From Chitinophagaceae bacterium UBA7600 (GTDB taxonomy: Bacteria > Bacteroidota > Bacteroidia > Chitinophagales > Chitinophagaceae), in the NCBI GenBank assembly GCA_002478885.1, contig DLKC01000093.1:17795-81794 (forward strand): a DNA stretch of 64,000 nt. The letters are read 5' to 3'. The notes under the pieces were generated by a model, which was given only the letters and a program-made list of their open reading frames with translations, was not told the DNA's origin and made no database searches. Positions 52,019 to 60,397 of the stretch are shown one piece after another (within the stretch, counting starts at the first letter, position 1; the number at the start of each line of letters is the position of its first letter). The position numbers and the translations under genes are program-made.

Positions 52019-52487
52019 AGTTGATAACAGCAACGATCTCTTCCAGGAATTTCTGGTCAGTTTCATCAAACTCATTTAATGAAGAACTGTCAACATCCAG
52101 TACTGCGATTACTTCATTGTTGCGGATTACCGGCACAACAATCTCTGATCTCGACAAACTGCTGCAGGCAATATGGCCCGGAAATTTCTCAACCTCAGGT
52201 ACGATCAATGTTTTTGCCTGCTCCCAACTGCTGCCGCATACGCCACGACCTTTCCTGATTCTCGTGCAGGCAACTGGCCCCTGGAATGGGCCAAGTACGA
52301 GCTCGTCATTCTTCACTAAATAAAAGCCCACCCAAAACCAACCGAATTGTTCTTTCAAAGCCGCCACAGTATTGGCGAGGTTGGCAACCAGGTCGGGCTC
52401 GCCGTCCAACAATGCTTTTATTTGTGGAATAAGCATGCGGTATTGTTCTTCTTTTGTTCCTTTTATAATGTTCAGGTCTTCGGCCAT
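52011..52487 (-). CDS. msrC: Free methionine-(R)-sulfoxide reductase (GAF type)
   Basis: A 158-residue cytoplasmic GAF-fold enzyme that reduces free methionine-R-sulfoxide. Three cysteines at C74 (GPVACTRI), C84 (GRGVCGSSW) and C108 (GHIACSSLS) have the same spacing as the catalytic and resolving cysteines in the known fRMsr enzymes. WFWVGFYLV near 50 and SEIVVPVIRNNEVIAVLDVDS near 114-135 are typical. Length is normal. It is convergent with the DUF3179 gene. Element F52559 lies upstream of its start. Confidence 0.93.
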   Translation of the reverse strand: MAEDLNIIKGTKEEQYRMLIPQIKALLDGEPDLVANLANTVAALKEQFGWFWVGFYLVKNDELVLGPFQGPVACTRIRKGRGVCGSSWEQAKTLIVPEVEKFPGHIACSSLSRSEIVVPVIRNNEVIAVLDVDSSSLNEFDETDQKFLEEIVAVINFN

Positions 52488-52518
52488 CGCTGCTATTTTT
52501 TATAAAGTTATCTGAAAA

Positions 52519-52577
52519 TATTTTTGAGCCCGGCTTTGGGATCGCTGTTGAGCTGTGGTTGCGTCGCACACTTGTAC
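52519..52577 (+). repeat. Dispersed intergenic element, copy F52559
   Basis: Exact core TTGCGTCGCAC at 52559-52569. T-run plus GAGCCCGGC at the left, CACTTGTAC at the right. It forms a tight opposed pair with R52631 (61 bp between cores). Confidence 0.92.
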
Positions 52578-52623
52578 AATTGGTCCGGATTGGGCAATCA
52601 AAAGCTGACCTATGTCCCGAACC

Positions 52624-52679
52624 CTGAAGTGTGCGACGCAAGAGGCGATGCTATACGCAGGGAAGCCAGGGTACAAAAA
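52624..52679 (-). repeat. Dispersed intergenic element, copy R52631
   Basis: Exact core GTGCGACGCAA at 52631-52641, then GGCGATGC and GCCAGGGTACAAAAA. The end abuts the HAD gene's stop codon directly. Confidence 0.92.
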
Positions 52680-53387
52680 TTAAAAAATACCTTCCAGCTC
52701 CTTCAGGTGATGAATAATATAAGTAGGCTTTATCTCTGTTGCTATGTTCAGGTGATTGACAAAGATGGTATCAAAGCCGGCATTCTTTGCACCTTTAATA
52801 TCTGCTTCGAGATTATCGCCGATCATAATACTTTCCGTAACAGAAGCGCCTGATTTCTGCAACGCGAATTCAAAGATTTCTTTGTTAGGTTTTAAACTGT
52901 TGGAGCCTTCCGATGTAACTACTTCAACAAAATAGTTACTTAGGTTACTGCTATTAAGTTTGTTGTGCTGCACACATTCAAAACCGTTGGTAATAAGGTG
53001 CATCACGTAATTTTTTTGTTTCAGGTATTCGAGTATATCAATGGTGTATGGAAACAGATTTTTCTTAAAGGGAAGCCGTTCTAAAAACTGCACAGCCATT
53101 ATGCGGGCAAGTTTTTCGTCGCCGATTTTAAAATCGATCAGCGCAAGCCACATTCGTTTCCAACGCAATTCTTCCTGTTTTATATAGCCTTTGGTATAGC
53201 GGTCCCAAAGCCGTTCGTTGTGATAACTGTAACGGTTGAAGAAAAGGTCAAAATCGTTGACCCCCTTTGTTAAAAGATCGTTGATCGCATAAAGCTCTCC
53301 AAGTGTTTCTTTAGCGTTTGTTTCAAAATCCCACAAGGTGTGATCGAGATCGAAGAACAGGTGACGGTATTTATTATTGCTTTTCAA
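52680..53387 (-). CDS. YjjG-type HAD phosphatase (noncanonical nucleotidase)
   Basis: A 235-residue cytoplasmic HAD hydrolase. Motif I is HLFFDLDHTLWDF with both catalytic aspartates, motif II lies in MHLITNGFE, the lysine in LKPNKEIFEFALQKSG and motif IV in IMIGDNLEADIKGAKNAGFDTIF. Relatives dephosphorylate noncanonical pyrimidine nucleotides. The frame is open to a TTG at 53411; the TTG at 53387 is my choice because upstream bases resemble a -7 box (TAACTTCG) and must hold the promoter. The divergent SDR gene begins 66 bp away. Confidence 0.88.
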   Translation of the reverse strand: MKSNNKYRHLFFDLDHTLWDFETNAKETLGELYAINDLLTKGVNDFDLFFNRYSYHNERLWDRYTKGYIKQEELRWKRMWLALIDFKIGDEKLARIMAVQFLERLPFKKNLFPYTIDILEYLKQKNYVMHLITNGFECVQHNKLNSSNLSNYFVEVVTSEGSNSLKPNKEIFEFALQKSGASVTESIMIGDNLEADIKGAKNAGFDTIFVNHLNIATEIKPTYIIHHLKELEGIF

Positions 53388-53453
53388 GATGCGCGAAGTT
53401 AAAAGTACCAATTTAAAAAAAGCGCTTACTTCGCGTTTATAAATGCGGATATC

Positions 53454-54152
53454 ATGAACGTTATAATTACCGGCGCTTCAAAAGGTTTGGGAAGGGCAAT
53501 TGCTGAAAAGTTTGCAGCAAGTGGAAATAACCTGTTTGTGTGTTCACGAAGTGAAGTTCAATTATATAACATGATGGATGAAATGATGTTACAATATCCG
53601 CAGTGTCACATTAAAGCAAGGCCGGCAGACCTTTCACAAAAAGATCAGGCGGTTGAATTTGGCAATTGGTGTCTGCAATATGGTATACCTGGTATACTGA
53701 TCAATAATGCAGGTTTGTTTGTGCCTGGTGGCGTGCACGATGAACCCGATGGCGCATTGGAAGAGATGATTGCAGTAAATCTGTATAGTGCCTATTATCT
53801 TACCCGAACCGTCTTACCCAAAATGATAGAGGCAGGAAACGGCCATATTTTTAATATGTGTTCGATTGCATCTATTGCAGCTTATAATAATGGCGGCGCA
53901 TACAGCATTAGCAAATTTGCATTACTTGGCTTTAGCAAAAACCTGAGGGAAGAGATGAAGCCTCATAACATAAAAGTGACTTCAATATTACCTGGGGCAG
54001 CTTTCACAGAATCTTGGAGCGGAAGCGGCGTTGACCCGAAAAGAATTATGGAAGCAAATGACATTGCCGAGATGGTTTATACAGCATCCAAACTTTCAGC
54101 CCAGGCCTGCGTGGAAGAAATTTTATTGCGACCTCAATTGGGAGATCTCTGA
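53454..54152 (+). CDS. Short-chain dehydrogenase/reductase
   Basis: A 232-residue cytoplasmic NAD(P)-dependent oxidoreductase. It has the Rossmann motif TGASKGLGRAIA near residue 5, INNAGLF (NNAG) near 83, the catalytic serine region MCSIASIA, and YSISK with the catalytic Tyr and Lys near 150. Short linkers place it among classical SDRs. The cofactor loop CSRSE suggests NADPH preference. The substrate is unknown. The gene is divergent from the HAD gene and is followed by a decayed element region. Confidence 0.88.
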   Translation: MNVIITGASKGLGRAIAEKFAASGNNLFVCSRSEVQLYNMMDEMMLQYPQCHIKARPADLSQKDQAVEFGNWCLQYGIPGILINNAGLFVPGGVHDEPDGALEEMIAVNLYSAYYLTRTVLPKMIEAGNGHIFNMCSIASIAAYNNGGAYSISKFALLGFSKNLREEMKPHNIKVTSILPGAAFTESWSGSGVDPKRIMEANDIAEMVYTASKLSAQACVEEILLRPQLGDL

Positions 54153-54199
54153 TCTTGAGGTTTGGGGTTTTGATCGCGGGTATCAAATATTAATATATT

Positions 54200-54248
54200 A
54201 CCTGGCTGCTGGTGAACCGCTTTTCTTTTCTGCTGAAACTCTTGACAG
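54200..54248 (+). repeat. Decayed element copy, plus orientation
   Basis: TTACCTGGCTGCTGG at the left and GAAACTCTTGACAGC at the right recall the ends of a plus copy, but the 11-mer core is lost. This would supply the missing plus copy between R52631 and R54259. Confidence 0.35.
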
Positions 54249-54250
54249 CC

Positions 54251-54306
54251 GTACAAGTGAGTGACACAAGAGCAGCCAAAAAGCACTACTGGCGCTGGGT
54301 CTTATG
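54251..54306 (-). repeat. Dispersed element, variant core, copy R54259
   Basis: Variant core GAGTGACACAA at 54259-54269 after GTACAAGT, followed by AGCAGCC and GGCGCTGGG. Confidence 0.82.
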
Positions 54307-54478
54307 TGTCAAGAAAATATTTGTTCAAAAATTTTATTGAAAACCAGTGCTTTGTGAAGATGCGATAAAAAAACTCTCTCTAAATTTTGGCAAAATAAAA
54401 TACTCCCTGCAACTTCGCACTCCCAAATTTTGGGCATTAAGCCGGCGGGATAGCGCCGGTTCACTTAAATTTCATAAA

Positions 54479-54922
54479 ATGAGTAAACTACATTTCACAA
54501 CCAAGCATGCGAGCGAGGCTACCGTACAGCGTAACTGGTACATTGTAGACGGTACTAATCAAACCGTAGGTCGCATCTGTTCTAAGATCGCTGCTGTTCT
54601 TCGTGGTAAGAACAAAGCTTATTACACCCCGCACGTAGATTGCGGTGATTTTGTAATTGTAATCAATGCGGAAAAAGTCGTTTTTACAGGAACCAAGTTT
54701 GATGACAAGCAATACATCAATTTTTCCGGGTATCCTGGTGGTAAAAAGGAAGAAACTGCCAAAGACCTTATAAGGCGCCGTCCCGAGGTGGTTGTTGAGC
54801 GCGCTGTAAAAGGTATGCTTCCTAAAAATCGCCTGGGTCGCAAAATGTATAAGAAATTATTTGTTTATGCTGGCGACAAACATCCGCATACTGCACAGCA
54901 ACCTAAAGAATTCAAATATTAA
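54479..54922 (+). CDS. rplM: 50S ribosomal protein L13
   Basis: A 147-residue ribosomal protein, an early binder of 23S r[56 protein letters not shown] and the C-terminal [35 protein letters not shown] are diagnostic. The frame is open from 54347, but the ATG at 54479 is the family start. It leads the rplM-rpsI-rpsB operon. Confidence 0.98.
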   Translation: MSKLHFTTKHASEATVQRNWYIVDGTNQTVGRICSKIAAVLRGKNKAYYTPHVDCGDFVIVINAEKVVFTGTKFDDKQYINFSGYPGGKKEETAKDLIRRRPEVVVERAVKGMLPKNRLGRKMYKKLFVYAGDKHPHTAQQPKEFKY

Positions 54923-54963
54923 AAAATTGCTGAAGGCCAAGGCCGAAGCTTAAAGTCAAATAA

Positions 54964-55353
54964 ATGGAAAAACAAAAAAATGCAGTTGGTCGCCGTAAGG
55001 AAGCCGTAACCCGTGTTTTCCTTAGCAAGGGTGAGGGTAAGATCACTGTAAACGACAAAGACTACAAAGAATATTTTGCATTGGCATACCTGCAAAACCA
55101 GGTTGCATCTCCTTTTAAAGCGATCGATGCTGCCGACAAATTTGATGTAAAGATCAATGCTGCAGGCGGTGGCGTTAAAGGCCAGGCCGAAGCTGCAAAG
55201 CTTGGTATTGCCCGTGCACTGCTCGAGGTTAATCCTGAATACCGTCCTGCGTTAAAGGCTGCCGGTTTACTCAAGCGTGACCCACGTGGCGTTGAGCGTA
55301 AGAAATTCGGTCACAAGAAAGCACGTCGCAGCTACCAGTTCAGCAAACGTTAA
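54964..55353 (+). CDS. rpsI: 30S ribosomal protein S9
   Basis: A 129-residue ribosomal protein whose basic tail contacts tRNA in the P site. NAVGRRKEAVTRVFLSKGEGKITVNDKDYKEYF, AAGGGVKGQAEAAKLGIARALLE and the C-terminal RKKFGHKKARRSYQFSKR, with the universally conserved KR end, are clear. It follows rplM by 41 bp. Confidence 0.98.
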   Translation: MEKQKNAVGRRKEAVTRVFLSKGEGKITVNDKDYKEYFALAYLQNQVASPFKAIDAADKFDVKINAAGGGVKGQAEAAKLGIARALLEVNPEYRPALKAAGLLKRDPRGVERKKFGHKKARRSYQFSKR

Positions 55354-55401
55354 TCTGGTTACAGGAACAATATTCAAAACAATTACAATTTTAATATTAC
55401 A

Positions 55402-56298
55402 ATGGAACAAAATACTTCTTTACAGCAACAATTGCTCGAAGCTGGTGTACACTTTGGTCACCTCAAGAAGAAGTGGAATCCTAAAATGCTTCCTTACATC
55501 TTCGCCGAGAAGAAAGGCATCCACATCATCGACCTTAACAAAACGGTTGATGGCCTGCAGGAAGCTGCTGCTGCCATGAAGCAGATCGCAAAAAGCGGTA
55601 AAAAAATCATGTTCGTTGCCACTAAAAAGCAGGCAAAGGAGATCGTGAACGAATGCGCTAAAAAAGTAAACATGCCATTTGCAACAGAACGTTGGTTGGG
55701 TGGGATGCTTACCAATTTCAATACTGTTCGCAAGAGCGTAAAAAAGATGCAGAGCATCGAGAAAATGCTTGCCGACGGAAGCGCAGAAAGTCTTACCAAA
55801 AAAGAACGCCTTACTTTAAGCCGTGATAAAGAAAAAATGGAAAAAGTGTTGGGTGGCATCGCCCAGCTTGGTCGTTTGCCGGCAGCATTGTTTATTGTTG
55901 ATATTGGTCACGAGCACATTGCACTAGCAGAAGCAAAGCGCCTGGGCATCACTACTTTCGGAATGGTAGATACCAACTGCGATCCAAACAAAGTTGATTA
56001 TTCTATTCCCGCGAACGACGATGCAACAAAATCAATCGCAATTATTACCAACTATATCACTGCTGCAATTGCAGAAGGTTTGGCAGAGCGTCAGGCAGCC
56101 AGGGAAGAAGAGGTAGAAGAAGTAGACAACGAGGCTGAAAAGAAAGCAGCCCGTTTACTTGCTGAAGCCGAAGCTGAAGGCGGTCGCGGTGGTCGCGGTG
56201 GTCGTGGTGGTAACGCGCCTAAGCGTCGTGTTCCAGGTGGAGCAAGCCGCAGACCACAAGGCGGTGGCCCTACAGGCCCCGGCGGCGGCAGAAGATAA
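55402..56298 (+). CDS. rpsB: 30S ribosomal protein S2 with an RGG-rich C-terminal tail
   Basis: A 298-residue ribosomal protein. The S2 body (about 1-230) has LLEAGVHFGHLKKKWNPKMLPYIF, GKKIMFVATKKQAKEIV, TERWLGGMLTNF, DIGHEHIALAEAKRLGITTFGMVDTNCDP and YSIPANDDATKSIAII. It then has an acidic and Ala-rich linker and a tail with three GGRGGRGG-type repeats, then PKRRVPGG and PTGPGGGRR. E. coli S2 is 241 residues, so the tail adds about 55. RGG tails are known to bind RNA in eukaryotes; a role here is open. rpsB is the last gene before a terminator. Confidence 0.96.
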   Translation: MEQNTSLQQQLLEAGVHFGHLKKKWNPKMLPYIFAEKKGIHIIDLNKTVDGLQEAAAAMKQIAKSGKKIMFVATKKQAKEIVNECAKKVNMPFATERWLGGMLTNFNTVRKSVKKMQSIEKMLADGSAESLTKKERLTLSRDKEKMEKVLGGIAQLGRLPAALFIVDIGHEHIALAEAKRLGITTFGMVDTNCDPNKVDYSIPANDDATKSIAIITNYITAAIAEGLAERQAAREEEVEEVDNEAEKKAARLLAEAEAEGGRGGRGGRGGNAPKRRVPGGASRRPQGGGPTGPGGGRR

Positions 56299-56316
56299 TG
56301 GTATCACAAATAATAA

Positions 56317-56366
56317 TGGGTCAATAATCATTATCATTTGCTGATGTGGTTATTGACCCAACTTTT
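56317..56366 (+). terminator. Terminator of rplM-rpsI-rpsB
   Basis: TGGGTCAATAA (56317-56327) pairs with TTATTGACCCA (56350-56360), an 11-bp perfect stem, followed by ACTTTTG. The loop is 22 bp, rather long. Confidence 0.78.
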
Positions 56367-56405
56367 GTAATGCTTTTCAACTTTACTTGCGTCGCACTCT
56401 TATAC
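56361..56405 (+). repeat. Dispersed intergenic element, copy F56387 (partly eroded)
   Basis: Exact core TTGCGTCGCAC at 56387-56397 with CTCTTATAC on the right. The left GC-rich block is lost. A decayed opposed core (GCGCAACGCAACC) may lie at about 56420-56432. Confidence 0.78.
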
Positions 56406-56491
56406 GCTTTGTTCATTACTGCGCAACGCAACCGGTAACTTAAGTGCGTCGTGTTCCCGATTTTACATTTACAATTTTCAAATTATATTTT

Positions 56492-57334
56492 ATGTCAGCA
56501 ACAGTTCAGATAACAGCAGCAGAAATAAATAAGCTGCGCCAGGCTACAGGTGCCGGAATGATGGATTGCCGTAAAGCCTTAACAGAAACAAATGGCGATT
56601 TTGAAGCGGCGATCGATTGGTTGCGCAAGCAGGGCCAGAAGGTAGCTGCAAAGCGTAGCGATCGTGAAGCAAAAGAAGGTGTAATTATCGCAAAAACCTC
56701 AGCAGATAATAAAGTTGGTTTTATCGTTTGCGTTGCCTGCGAAACCGATTTCGTAAGTAAGAATGCCGATTTTGTTGCCTTTGCAAAAACTATTGCAGAC
56801 GCGGCCGTAAACAACGACGTAAAATCACTGGAAGAATTAAATGAAACAGCAGTAGGCGGCGCTAAAGTAGCCGATCTCGTAAACGACAAATTAGCAGCCA
56901 TCGGTGAAAAGATCGGTATCGCGAAATTTGTGAGAATCGAGGCTCCTTTTGTTGCCTCTTATATACATGGTGCAAACCGAATGGGCGTATTGGTTGGTTT
57001 AACGCAGGAAGCTGCAGAAGCAGGAAAAGATGTAGCCATGCAAATTGCTGCCATGAACCCACTTGCTGTAGATGCCGCAAGTATTCCTGCAGAAACCATC
57101 GAGCGCGAAAGAAGTATTGTTATTGAAACCATGAAACAGGATCCCAAGATGGCAGGCAAACCAGATGAAATGCTGGGAAAAATTGCCGAAGGCAAATTGA
57201 ATGCTTTCTTTAAAGAGCAAACTTTGCTGGCACAGGCTTTCGTAAAAGATGGCGGGCTTACAGTAGAAGCTTACCTTAAGAGTGTTAACCCTTCTTTGAA
57301 AGTTACAGAATTCAGAAGGGTGGCATTGGGTTAA
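56492..57334 (+). CDS. tsf: Translation elongation factor Ts
   Basis: A 280-residue cytoplasmic nucleotide-exchange factor for EF-Tu. The N-terminal UBA-like part shows ITAAEINKLRQATGAGMMDCRKALTETNGDFEAAIDWLRKQG, and GFIVCVACETDFVSKNADFV is the core motif that contacts EF-Tu. The C-terminal dimerisation region (IHGANRMGVLVGL, VAMQIAAMNPLAV) is intact. The frame is open from 56444, but the ATG at 56492 fits. It usually follows rpsB, as here, but a terminator and element F56387 separate them. Confidence 0.97.
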   Translation: MSATVQITAAEINKLRQATGAGMMDCRKALTETNGDFEAAIDWLRKQGQKVAAKRSDREAKEGVIIAKTSADNKVGFIVCVACETDFVSKNADFVAFAKTIADAAVNNDVKSLEELNETAVGGAKVADLVNDKLAAIGEKIGIAKFVRIEAPFVASYIHGANRMGVLVGLTQEAAEAGKDVAMQIAAMNPLAVDAASIPAETIERERSIVIETMKQDPKMAGKPDEMLGKIAEGKLNAFFKEQTLLAQAFVKDGGLTVEAYLKSVNPSLKVTEFRRVALG

Positions 57335-57352
57335 GCAATACTTTCTAATATT

Positions 57353-57384
57353 AAAAAAAAGGAACGATTGCCGTTCCTTTTTTT
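57353..57384 (+). terminator. Terminator of tsf
   Basis: An A-run, GGAACG (57361-57366), CGTTCC (57372-57377) and a T-run form a typical stem, 18 bp after the tsf stop. It may act on both strands. Confidence 0.88.
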
Positions 57385-57462
57385 GTTGCCGAAACTGCGT
57401 AGCAATGAAACATTTTGAATCGATATTATAATTAGGTTACCGTTCTCCCTTATTTTTAGACA

Positions 57463-59028
57463 ATGAAATTAAGCCTTCATTTACGATCATCTCTATGTAT
57501 TGCCATGTTTGCGTGTACCGCTGCTTCCTGTGCAAAAAAGGAGCAGGGCACCGTGCCTCCGAAGTCATCCAAAAAAGATCTCGTCGCTTTTATTTTTAAC
57601 AAGGAATCTAATCCTTCACTTCCCCAGGCGATTGACTGCGAAATAAAAGGCGACACAATTTATGCCGTGGCATTTGCCGGCACAAACATTACTCGCATGA
57701 AAGCCGGTTTTGCTACAACAGGTGCTAAGGTTACCGTTAACGGAGAATTGCAGGTAACGGAGCAAATGGTGCACGATTTTTCAACACCGATAAAATATAT
57801 AGTGGAAGCAGAAGATGGGAGCGAGAAGACTTATACGGTCAAATTTTCCGATACCAAATTGCCGGTGCTGTACATTTCTACAAACAATATTGCAATCGAC
57901 AGCAAAGAAGTTTACATACCGGGAAGCATTATTATTAAAAGCAATCTCTCCGGCGATAGCTTATACGGCGGAGACATGCAAATAAGGGGCCGTGGTAATT
58001 CCACGTGGGATATGCCAAAAAAGCCTTATAAAATAAAGCTTAATAAAAAATCGGGTTTGCTTGGCATGAATCAAAGCAAACAATGGGTACTGCTTGCAAA
58101 CTACGCCGACAAATCTTTAGTGCGTAATGAAGTGGGCTTTGAATTAAGCCGAAGGCTTGGGTTAGCATACACCGTGGCGGGAAGATTCGTTGATGTTGTT
58201 TTGAATGGTGCTTATGTTGGTAATTACGAATTGGCTGAGCAGATCGAAGTTGGTTCAACCAAAGTAAATGTACAGGAACAGCCCCAGGGTGGTACTGCAT
58301 TGCCCGATATTTCGGGTGGGTATTTAACCGAGATTGATGGATTTTATATGTCGGAACCGGTTTATTTTATCTCCAACCGTGGCATGCCTGTAACAATTCA
58401 CTACCCTAAAGACGATGAGATAAATGATGCGCAGAAAAGCTATATCACTCAATATTACAATATGTTTGAAGATAGTTTGTTTTCAGAAAATTTTGCCGAC
58501 CCTGTTAATGGCTATCAAAAATATTTCGACCTGAAATCATTTGTGAACTGGTATCTCGTAAATGAGATCATCGGTAACCCCGATACTTTCTGGAGTACTT
58601 ATATGTATAAGAACTATAATGATGACAAGCTTTATACCGGTCCAGTGTGGGATCTTGATATTGCTGCCAACAATGACATAAGGCTTGGCGACGTAGTGAA
58701 TAAAATGATGCTTGACGTTGCCTATGAACCCAGGATTTGGGTAAATCGCCTTATTCAGGACAAAGCCGTTCGCAATGCAATACGCGACAGATGGAATGAG
58801 GTAAAGGCAAATGTGAATTCCATACCATCTTATGTTGACCAGCTTGCTGCGCAACTTGCTTACTCGCAGAAGAAAAATTTTCAAACCTGGAATATTCTTA
58901 GTGAATTCGTTTACCTGAACATACAGGCTGCCGGTTCGTATGACGGTGAAGTCGCTTACCTGAAAGGCTACCTTGCCCGGCGAGTTGCCTGGCTAGATAC
59001 GCAGTTCAATAGCGGCAGATTTGATTAG
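57463..59028 (+). CDS. CotH-like kinase family lipoprotein
   Basis: A 521-residue exported protein. The N-terminus has a lipoprotein-type signal ending in TAASC, giving a likely lipidated C23. An N-terminal beta-sandwich region (about 40-130) precedes a CotH domain (about 135-500) with MQIRGRGNSTWDMPKKPYKIKLNKK, QWVLLANYADKSLVRNEVGFELSRRLGL, LNGAYVGNYELAEQIEV and GPVWDLDIAANND. CotH proteins are atypical protein kinases in spore coats and other settings; their role in Bacteroidota is not clear. TATTTTTA at about 57450 is close to a -7 box. It is a single-gene unit. Confidence 0.88.
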   Translation: MKLSLHLRSSLCIAMFACTAASCAKKEQGTVPPKSSKKDLVAFIFNKESNPSLPQAIDCEIKGDTIYAVAFAGTNITRMKAGFATTGAKVTVNGELQVTEQMVHDFSTPIKYIVEAEDGSEKTYTVKFSDTKLPVLYISTNNIAIDSKEVYIPGSIIIKSNLSGDSLYGGDMQIRGRGNSTWDMPKKPYKIKLNKKSGLLGMNQSKQWVLLANYADKSLVRNEVGFELSRRLGLAYTVAGRFVDVVLNGAYVGNYELAEQIEVGSTKVNVQEQPQGGTALPDISGGYLTEIDGFYMSEPVYFISNRGMPVTIHYPKDDEINDAQKSYITQYYNMFEDSLFSENFADPVNGYQKYFDLKSFVNWYLVNEIIGNPDTFWSTYMYKNYNDDKLYTGPVWDLDIAANNDIRLGDVVNKMMLDVAYEPRIWVNRLIQDKAVRNAIRDRWNEVKANVNSIPSYVDQLAAQLAYSQKKNFQTWNILSEFVYLNIQAAGSYDGEVAYLKGYLARRVAWLDTQFNSGRFD

Positions 59029-59060
59029 CCAAATTTGCCGGTGACATCATGGACAGAAAG

Positions 59061-59110
59061 TTGAAGTGTGCGACGCAACAATTGTACATTTTAGTACAAC
59101 AGCTGGTAAC
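59061..59110 (-). repeat. Dispersed intergenic element, copy R59068 (partly eroded)
   Basis: Exact core GTGCGACGCAA at 59068-59078. TTGAA precedes it. The GC-rich end is only partly recognisable (AGCTGGTAACA). Upstream AATTTGCCGGTGACATCATGG at about 59034-59052 recalls the left half of a plus copy. Confidence 0.8.
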
Positions 59111-59175
59111 ACAATTGCCTTTTTCTGTAACATCAAACAATGATATCCATCAATTTTTCTTAAGGCATTAGTACC

Positions 59176-59183
59176 TATTTTTG
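59176..59183 (+). promoter_or_regulatory. -7 box for bioB
   Basis: TATTTTTG matches TAnnTTTG exactly and lies 18 bp before the bioB ATG at 59202. Confidence 0.58.
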
Positions 59184-59201
59184 CCCTCATAATTTTGACT
59201 C

Positions 59202-60191
59202 ATGCAACAAGAAATCCGTAGGGACTGGGCGATAAAGGAAATCCAGGATTTATATAATCAACCTTTGTTAGAGCTTGTATACCGGGCCGCAACGGTACAT
59301 CGCAAATACAACGATACAGCAGAAGTACAGGTTTGCACGTTGCTTAGTATAAAAACAGGTGGGTGCAGCGAAGATTGCTCTTACTGCCCGCAGGCCGCAA
59401 GGTACAGCACTGGTATTGATGTACATGCCTTAATGAAAAAGGAGGCTGTGCTCGAATATGCACAGAAAGCAAAAGATGCCGGCAGCACAAGATTTTGTAT
59501 GGGCGCTGCGTGGCGCCAGGTAAGAGACAATAAAGATTTTGATCATGTGCTTGATATGGTGCGTGGTGTAAATGAGCTGGGCATGGAAGTCTGTTGCACG
59601 CTCGGCATGCTTACTGAATCGCAGGCGCAGAAGCTTGCTGACGCCGGCCTTTATGCGTACAATCACAACCTTGATACTTCATCAGAGTATTATAGCGAGA
59701 TTATCACAACACGCACTTACAATGACAGGTTGGAAACACTGGATAATGTTCGCAAAGCCGGTGTTACTGTTTGTTGCGGCGGCATTATTGGCCTTGGTGA
59801 AACCCACGAAGACCGGATAAAAATGTTGCACACCCTGTCAACGATGCCCGAGCATCCTGAAAGTGTGCCAATTAATGCACTCGTTGCAATAAAAGGCACC
59901 CCGCTGGAGAATAACCCGAAAGTAGATATCTGGGATATGGTTCGCATGATTGCTACGGCAAGAATATTAATGCCAAAGTCAATGGTGCGTTTGAGTGCAG
60001 GAAGAACGGATATGAGTGTTGCTGAACAAGCTCTTTGCTTTATGGCCGGTGCTAATTCTATATTCGCAGGTGAAAAATTGCTTACAACGCCCAACCCTTC
60101 TTTCGAAGAAGATCATGTAATGTTCCAACTATTGGGACTTAAACCCCGTGAGGCATTTAAAGAAGAAAAGGTTGCTGAAGAAGTTCTTTGA
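59202..60191 (+). CDS. bioB: Biotin synthase (radical SAM)
   Basis: A 329-residue enzyme that inserts sulfur into dethiobiotin. The 4Fe-4S motif CSEDCSYC has C55, C59 and C62. [93 protein letters not shown] and [12 protein letters not shown] are diagnostic. Length is normal. No other biotin genes are in the window and no riboswitch was seen. A strong terminator follows at 60209-60244. Confidence 0.98.
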   Translation: MQQEIRRDWAIKEIQDLYNQPLLELVYRAATVHRKYNDTAEVQVCTLLSIKTGGCSEDCSYCPQAARYSTGIDVHALMKKEAVLEYAQKAKDAGSTRFCMGAAWRQVRDNKDFDHVLDMVRGVNELGMEVCCTLGMLTESQAQKLADAGLYAYNHNLDTSSEYYSEIITTRTYNDRLETLDNVRKAGVTVCCGGIIGLGETHEDRIKMLHTLSTMPEHPESVPINALVAIKGTPLENNPKVDIWDMVRMIATARILMPKSMVRLSAGRTDMSVAEQALCFMAGANSIFAGEKLLTTPNPSFEEDHVMFQLLGLKPREAFKEEKVAEEVL

Positions 60192-60208
60192 TTTTTTAGC
60201 TTAAAATA

Positions 60209-60244
60209 GAAAAGCTCCCGGGGTAGCTACCCGGGAGCTTTTTG
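60209..60244 (+). terminator. Strong terminator of bioB
   Basis: AAAAGCTCCCGGG and CCCGGGAGCTTTT form a perfect stem with a short GTAGCTA loop, 17 bp after the bioB stop. Confidence 0.93.
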
Positions 60245-60397
60245 TGAATGTTGCTAACGAAAGTCGCCCCATAATTCTGATGTTGAGATTCTTACTTTGA
60301 TGACTTCTTTGCTAGGTCTCGCATTAGTTAAGACCAAGAAATACCTAAATCGCGAAATCAGTAATCTTAGTCATTTATTTTGTTTTTCTTTACAGCC

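Larger units (their letters stand above)
54153..54478. other. 326-bp intergenic region before the ribosomal operon
   Basis: This gap holds a probable decayed plus copy of the dispersed element followed by variant copy R54259, then about 170 AT-rich bases likely to contain the promoter of rplM-rpsI-rpsB. No exact TAnnTTTG box was found there. A possible leader autoregulation site was not recognised. Confidence 0.6.

Noticed and set aside
56420..56432. Decayed minus copy opposite F56387
   Set aside because: GCGCAACGCAACC keeps only part of the core; no second block supports it.
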